Source: an uncultured Alphaproteobacteria bacterium
GTDB taxonomy: Bacteria > Pseudomonadota > Alphaproteobacteria > UBA8366 > GCA-2717185
DNA: 64,000 nucleotides
NCBI GenBank assembly: GCA_943788635.1
Contig: CALSRA010000004.1
Coordinates: 1 to 64,000, forward strand
Direction of reading: 5' to 3'
Below, piece after piece: positions 62,920-64,000 of this stretch. The notes under the pieces were generated by a model that saw nothing but the letters and a program-made list of their open reading frames with translations, had not been told where the DNA came from and did not search any database. The translations under genes were made by a program, and so were the position numbers. Within the stretch, counting starts at the first letter, position 1. Each line of letters begins with the position of its first letter.

Positions 62920-63830
62920 AGCCAGCGACTGCGGCGCTCCTCGCGCTGCTGGTTTGGGGCAGCATTGCCCAGGCTGCGGAAAACGCGGGCACTGTCTATG
63001 AGCGCGGGCTTACCGTCCTGTCCGAGGCGACGCGGGATTCCCACCGGGCCGACGGGGCAGCACTGATTGCCCGCGCCGCCGAAAGCGGCCACGCCCCGGC
63101 GCAATACCATATGGGATACCTTTACGCGGAAGGCCTGGGCGTGCCGCTGAACAAGGCGCGCGCCGTTGAATGGTTTCGCCGTGCTGCCGAAAACGGCCAT
63201 GCCGCCGCACAATATTCGTTGGGGCGGTCACAAATGGCGTCCGGTGACCGGCGAGGCGCTGTCGAATGGTTTCGCCGCGCCGCCGAACAGGACCAGCCGG
63301 ATGCGCTGTTCCAGCTGGCCCTGATGTATGAAACGGGCGATGGCGTCCCACAGGATGAACCGGAAGCGCGGCGCCTGTACGAATCCGCGGCATCGCAGGA
63401 TGACGCCGCCTCGATGCTCAACCTGGCACTGATGCTGGACCAGGGGCGCGGCGGCCGGATCGAACTCAATGCCGCCATCGGCTGGTATATTCGCGCCGCA
63501 GCGGCAGCACTACCCGAAGCCCAACATGCATTATGTGAATTACTGCTCGATGGACGGGGCGTCGATGCCGACCCGCAAAAAGCGGCAGGCTGGTGCCACG
63601 CGGCAGCACGCCAGGGACATCCGCCAGCGCAATTGCTGCTGGCGACGCTCTATGCCCTGGGCCGCGGCGTGGCGATCGACGAGGTGCAGGCCGCCGCCTG
63701 GTTGATCCTCGCCGGCAATTCCGGATTTCCCCCTGCCGTGAAGGCCCGCGATGCCCTGCTGCCGGATTTCTCCCCGGATATACGCCGCAAGGCAAAGGCC
63801 CTATCAAAAACGCTGATCGCCGCGCCCTAG
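62916..63830 (+). CDS. Sel1-repeat protein with signal peptide
   Basis: A 304-residue protein starting at a GTG overlapping the previous stop (GTGA). Signal peptide (PATAALLALLVWGSIAQAA), then about six Sel1 repeats (AQYHMGYLYAEGLGVPLNKA, ALFQLALMYETGDGVPQDEP, AQLLLATLYALGRGVAIDEV). A paralogue of the preceding gene, so probably part of one envelope-associated pair. Confidence 0.85.
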   Translation: MKPATAALLALLVWGSIAQAAENAGTVYERGLTVLSEATRDSHRADGAALIARAAESGHAPAQYHMGYLYAEGLGVPLNKARAVEWFRRAAENGHAAAQYSLGRSQMASGDRRGAVEWFRRAAEQDQPDALFQLALMYETGDGVPQDEPEARRLYESAASQDDAASMLNLALMLDQGRGGRIELNAAIGWYIRAAAAALPEAQHALCELLLDGRGVDADPQKAAGWCHAAARQGHPPAQLLLATLYALGRGVAIDEVQAAAWLILAGNSGFPPAVKARDALLPDFSPDIRRKAKALSKTLIAAP

Positions 63831-63842
63831 AACCTGATTTCC

Positions 63843-63885
63843 GCAAATCGTCGGCGCCGATTGGATCAACCGGCTCGGGATTTGC
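63843..63885 (+). repeat. Hairpin repeat, copy 1
   Basis: A 43-base unit beginning GCAAATCGTCGGCGCCGATT and ending GGATTTGC. The outer arms GCAAATC/GATTTGC and the inner CCGATT/AACCGG pair, giving a long stem. It lies between convergent genes and could act as a bidirectional terminator. Confidence 0.75.
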
Positions 63886-63901
63886 CGAGGGCTTGTTTCC
63901 C

Positions 63902-63944
63902 GCAAATCGTCGTCGCCGATTGAATCAATCGGCTCGGGATTTGC
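63902..63944 (+). repeat. Hairpin repeat, copy 2
   Basis: A second 43-base copy, offset 59 bases, with a perfect inner palindrome CCGATT-GAATC-AATCGG and the same outer arms. It ends two bases from the stop of the minus-strand gene. Confidence 0.75.
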
Positions 63945-63945
63945 G

Positions 63946-64000
63946 CTAGCGTGGTGCCAGCCGGATTGCGCTGTCGAGGCGCACGACCTCGCCGTTCAGG
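63946..64000 (-). CDS. C-terminal end of a short-chain dehydrogenase, partial
   Basis: The minus-strand frame reads LNGEVVRLDSAIRLAPR then TAG. The Asn-Gly-Glu-x-x-Arg-Leu-Asp-x-Ala-x-Arg end is typical of SDR family NAD-dependent dehydrogenases related to 3-hydroxyacyl-CoA dehydrogenases. Only 17 residues are in the window, so it is tentative. Confidence 0.5.
   Translation of the reverse strand, partial: LNGEVVRLDSAIRLAPR

Noticed and set aside
1-64000. CRISPR arrays, tRNA and rRNA genes
   Set aside because: No spaced direct repeats, cloverleaf sequences or rRNA stretches seen on either strand in the gaps I read.

Overview
The window is about 64 kb of an alphaproteobacterial chromosome. 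The identifiable proteins look Rhodospirillales-like, but that is an inference from gene content and composition, not a search. Roughly 1-51.7 kb is a large surface-glycan (capsule, O-antigen or flagellin-glycan) biosynthesis region. Roughly 51.8-64 kb is ordinary core genome. By eye the first 7.4 kb and about 14-20 kb are AT-richer than the rest, which suggests a cluster assembled from pieces of different origin.

Layout. (1) 1-5.4 kb: a tightly overlapped operon whose first four genes match, one for one, the Campylobacter jejuni capsule phosphoramidate pathway (Cj1418, Cj1417, Cj1416 and Cj1415 types). They are followed by an SGNH-like protein, a methyltransferase and a CDP-alcohol phosphotransferase. 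(2) 5.6-7.1 kb: a capsule-type glycosyltransferase. (3) 7.4-18.5 kb: a legionaminic-acid-type nonulosonate module (LegC, NeuD-type acetyltransferase, a frameshifted LegI, LegG, LegF, PtmE) with the HisF/HisH/PtmG-type amidotransferase system that makes acetamidino groups, plus a methyltransferase and two proteins of unknown function. A PglK-like flippase follows. (4) 20.4-35.3 kb: a pseudaminic-acid module (PseB, PseC, a PseG-GNAT fusion, PseI). Embedded in it is an acyl-carrier cassette: GNAT, MaoC-SDR fusion, FkbH-like protein, ACP, an SpsF-aminotransferase fusion and a TylF-type methyltransferase. This cassette probably makes an unusual acyl or methylated-glyceryl decoration of the sugar. 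(5) 35.3-39 kb: a disturbed region. A 1.72-kb, nearly perfect inverted copy of pseG/pseI lies head-on to the original. It truncates a sulfotransferase-like gene on one side and a DUF4910-like gene on the other, and is followed by an asparagine-synthetase-like gene broken by many frameshifts. (6) 39-47.6 kb: a polysaccharide-deacetylase-like gene, a WbpB/WbpD/WbpE cassette for a 2,3-diacetamido uronic acid sugar nucleotide, a second SGNH-like protein, another aminotransferase, an epimerase, a WbqC-like protein and a GT4 glycosyltransferase. (7) 47.6-51.7 kb: a GT-C-type membrane glycosyltransferase and a GT4 glycosyltransferase, separated by a recent IS256-family insertion with an intact target-site duplication.

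From 51.8 kb the genes are housekeeping or general: a cyclic-nucleotide-binding domain protein, a SAM-hydrolase family protein, a Bax-inhibitor-1 family protein, the YbbA/YbbP-type ABC system divergent from TesA, a FIST-domain protein, ThpR, a uracil-DNA-glycosylase family protein, a zincin-like metallopeptidase, pterin carbinolamine dehydratase, two Sel1-repeat proteins and the tail of an SDR.

The most unusual content is a putative phosphoramidate pathway outside Campylobacter, linked to a CDP-alcohol phosphotransferase, together with the ACP/FkbH/MaoC-SDR acylation cassette inside a pseudaminic acid locus.
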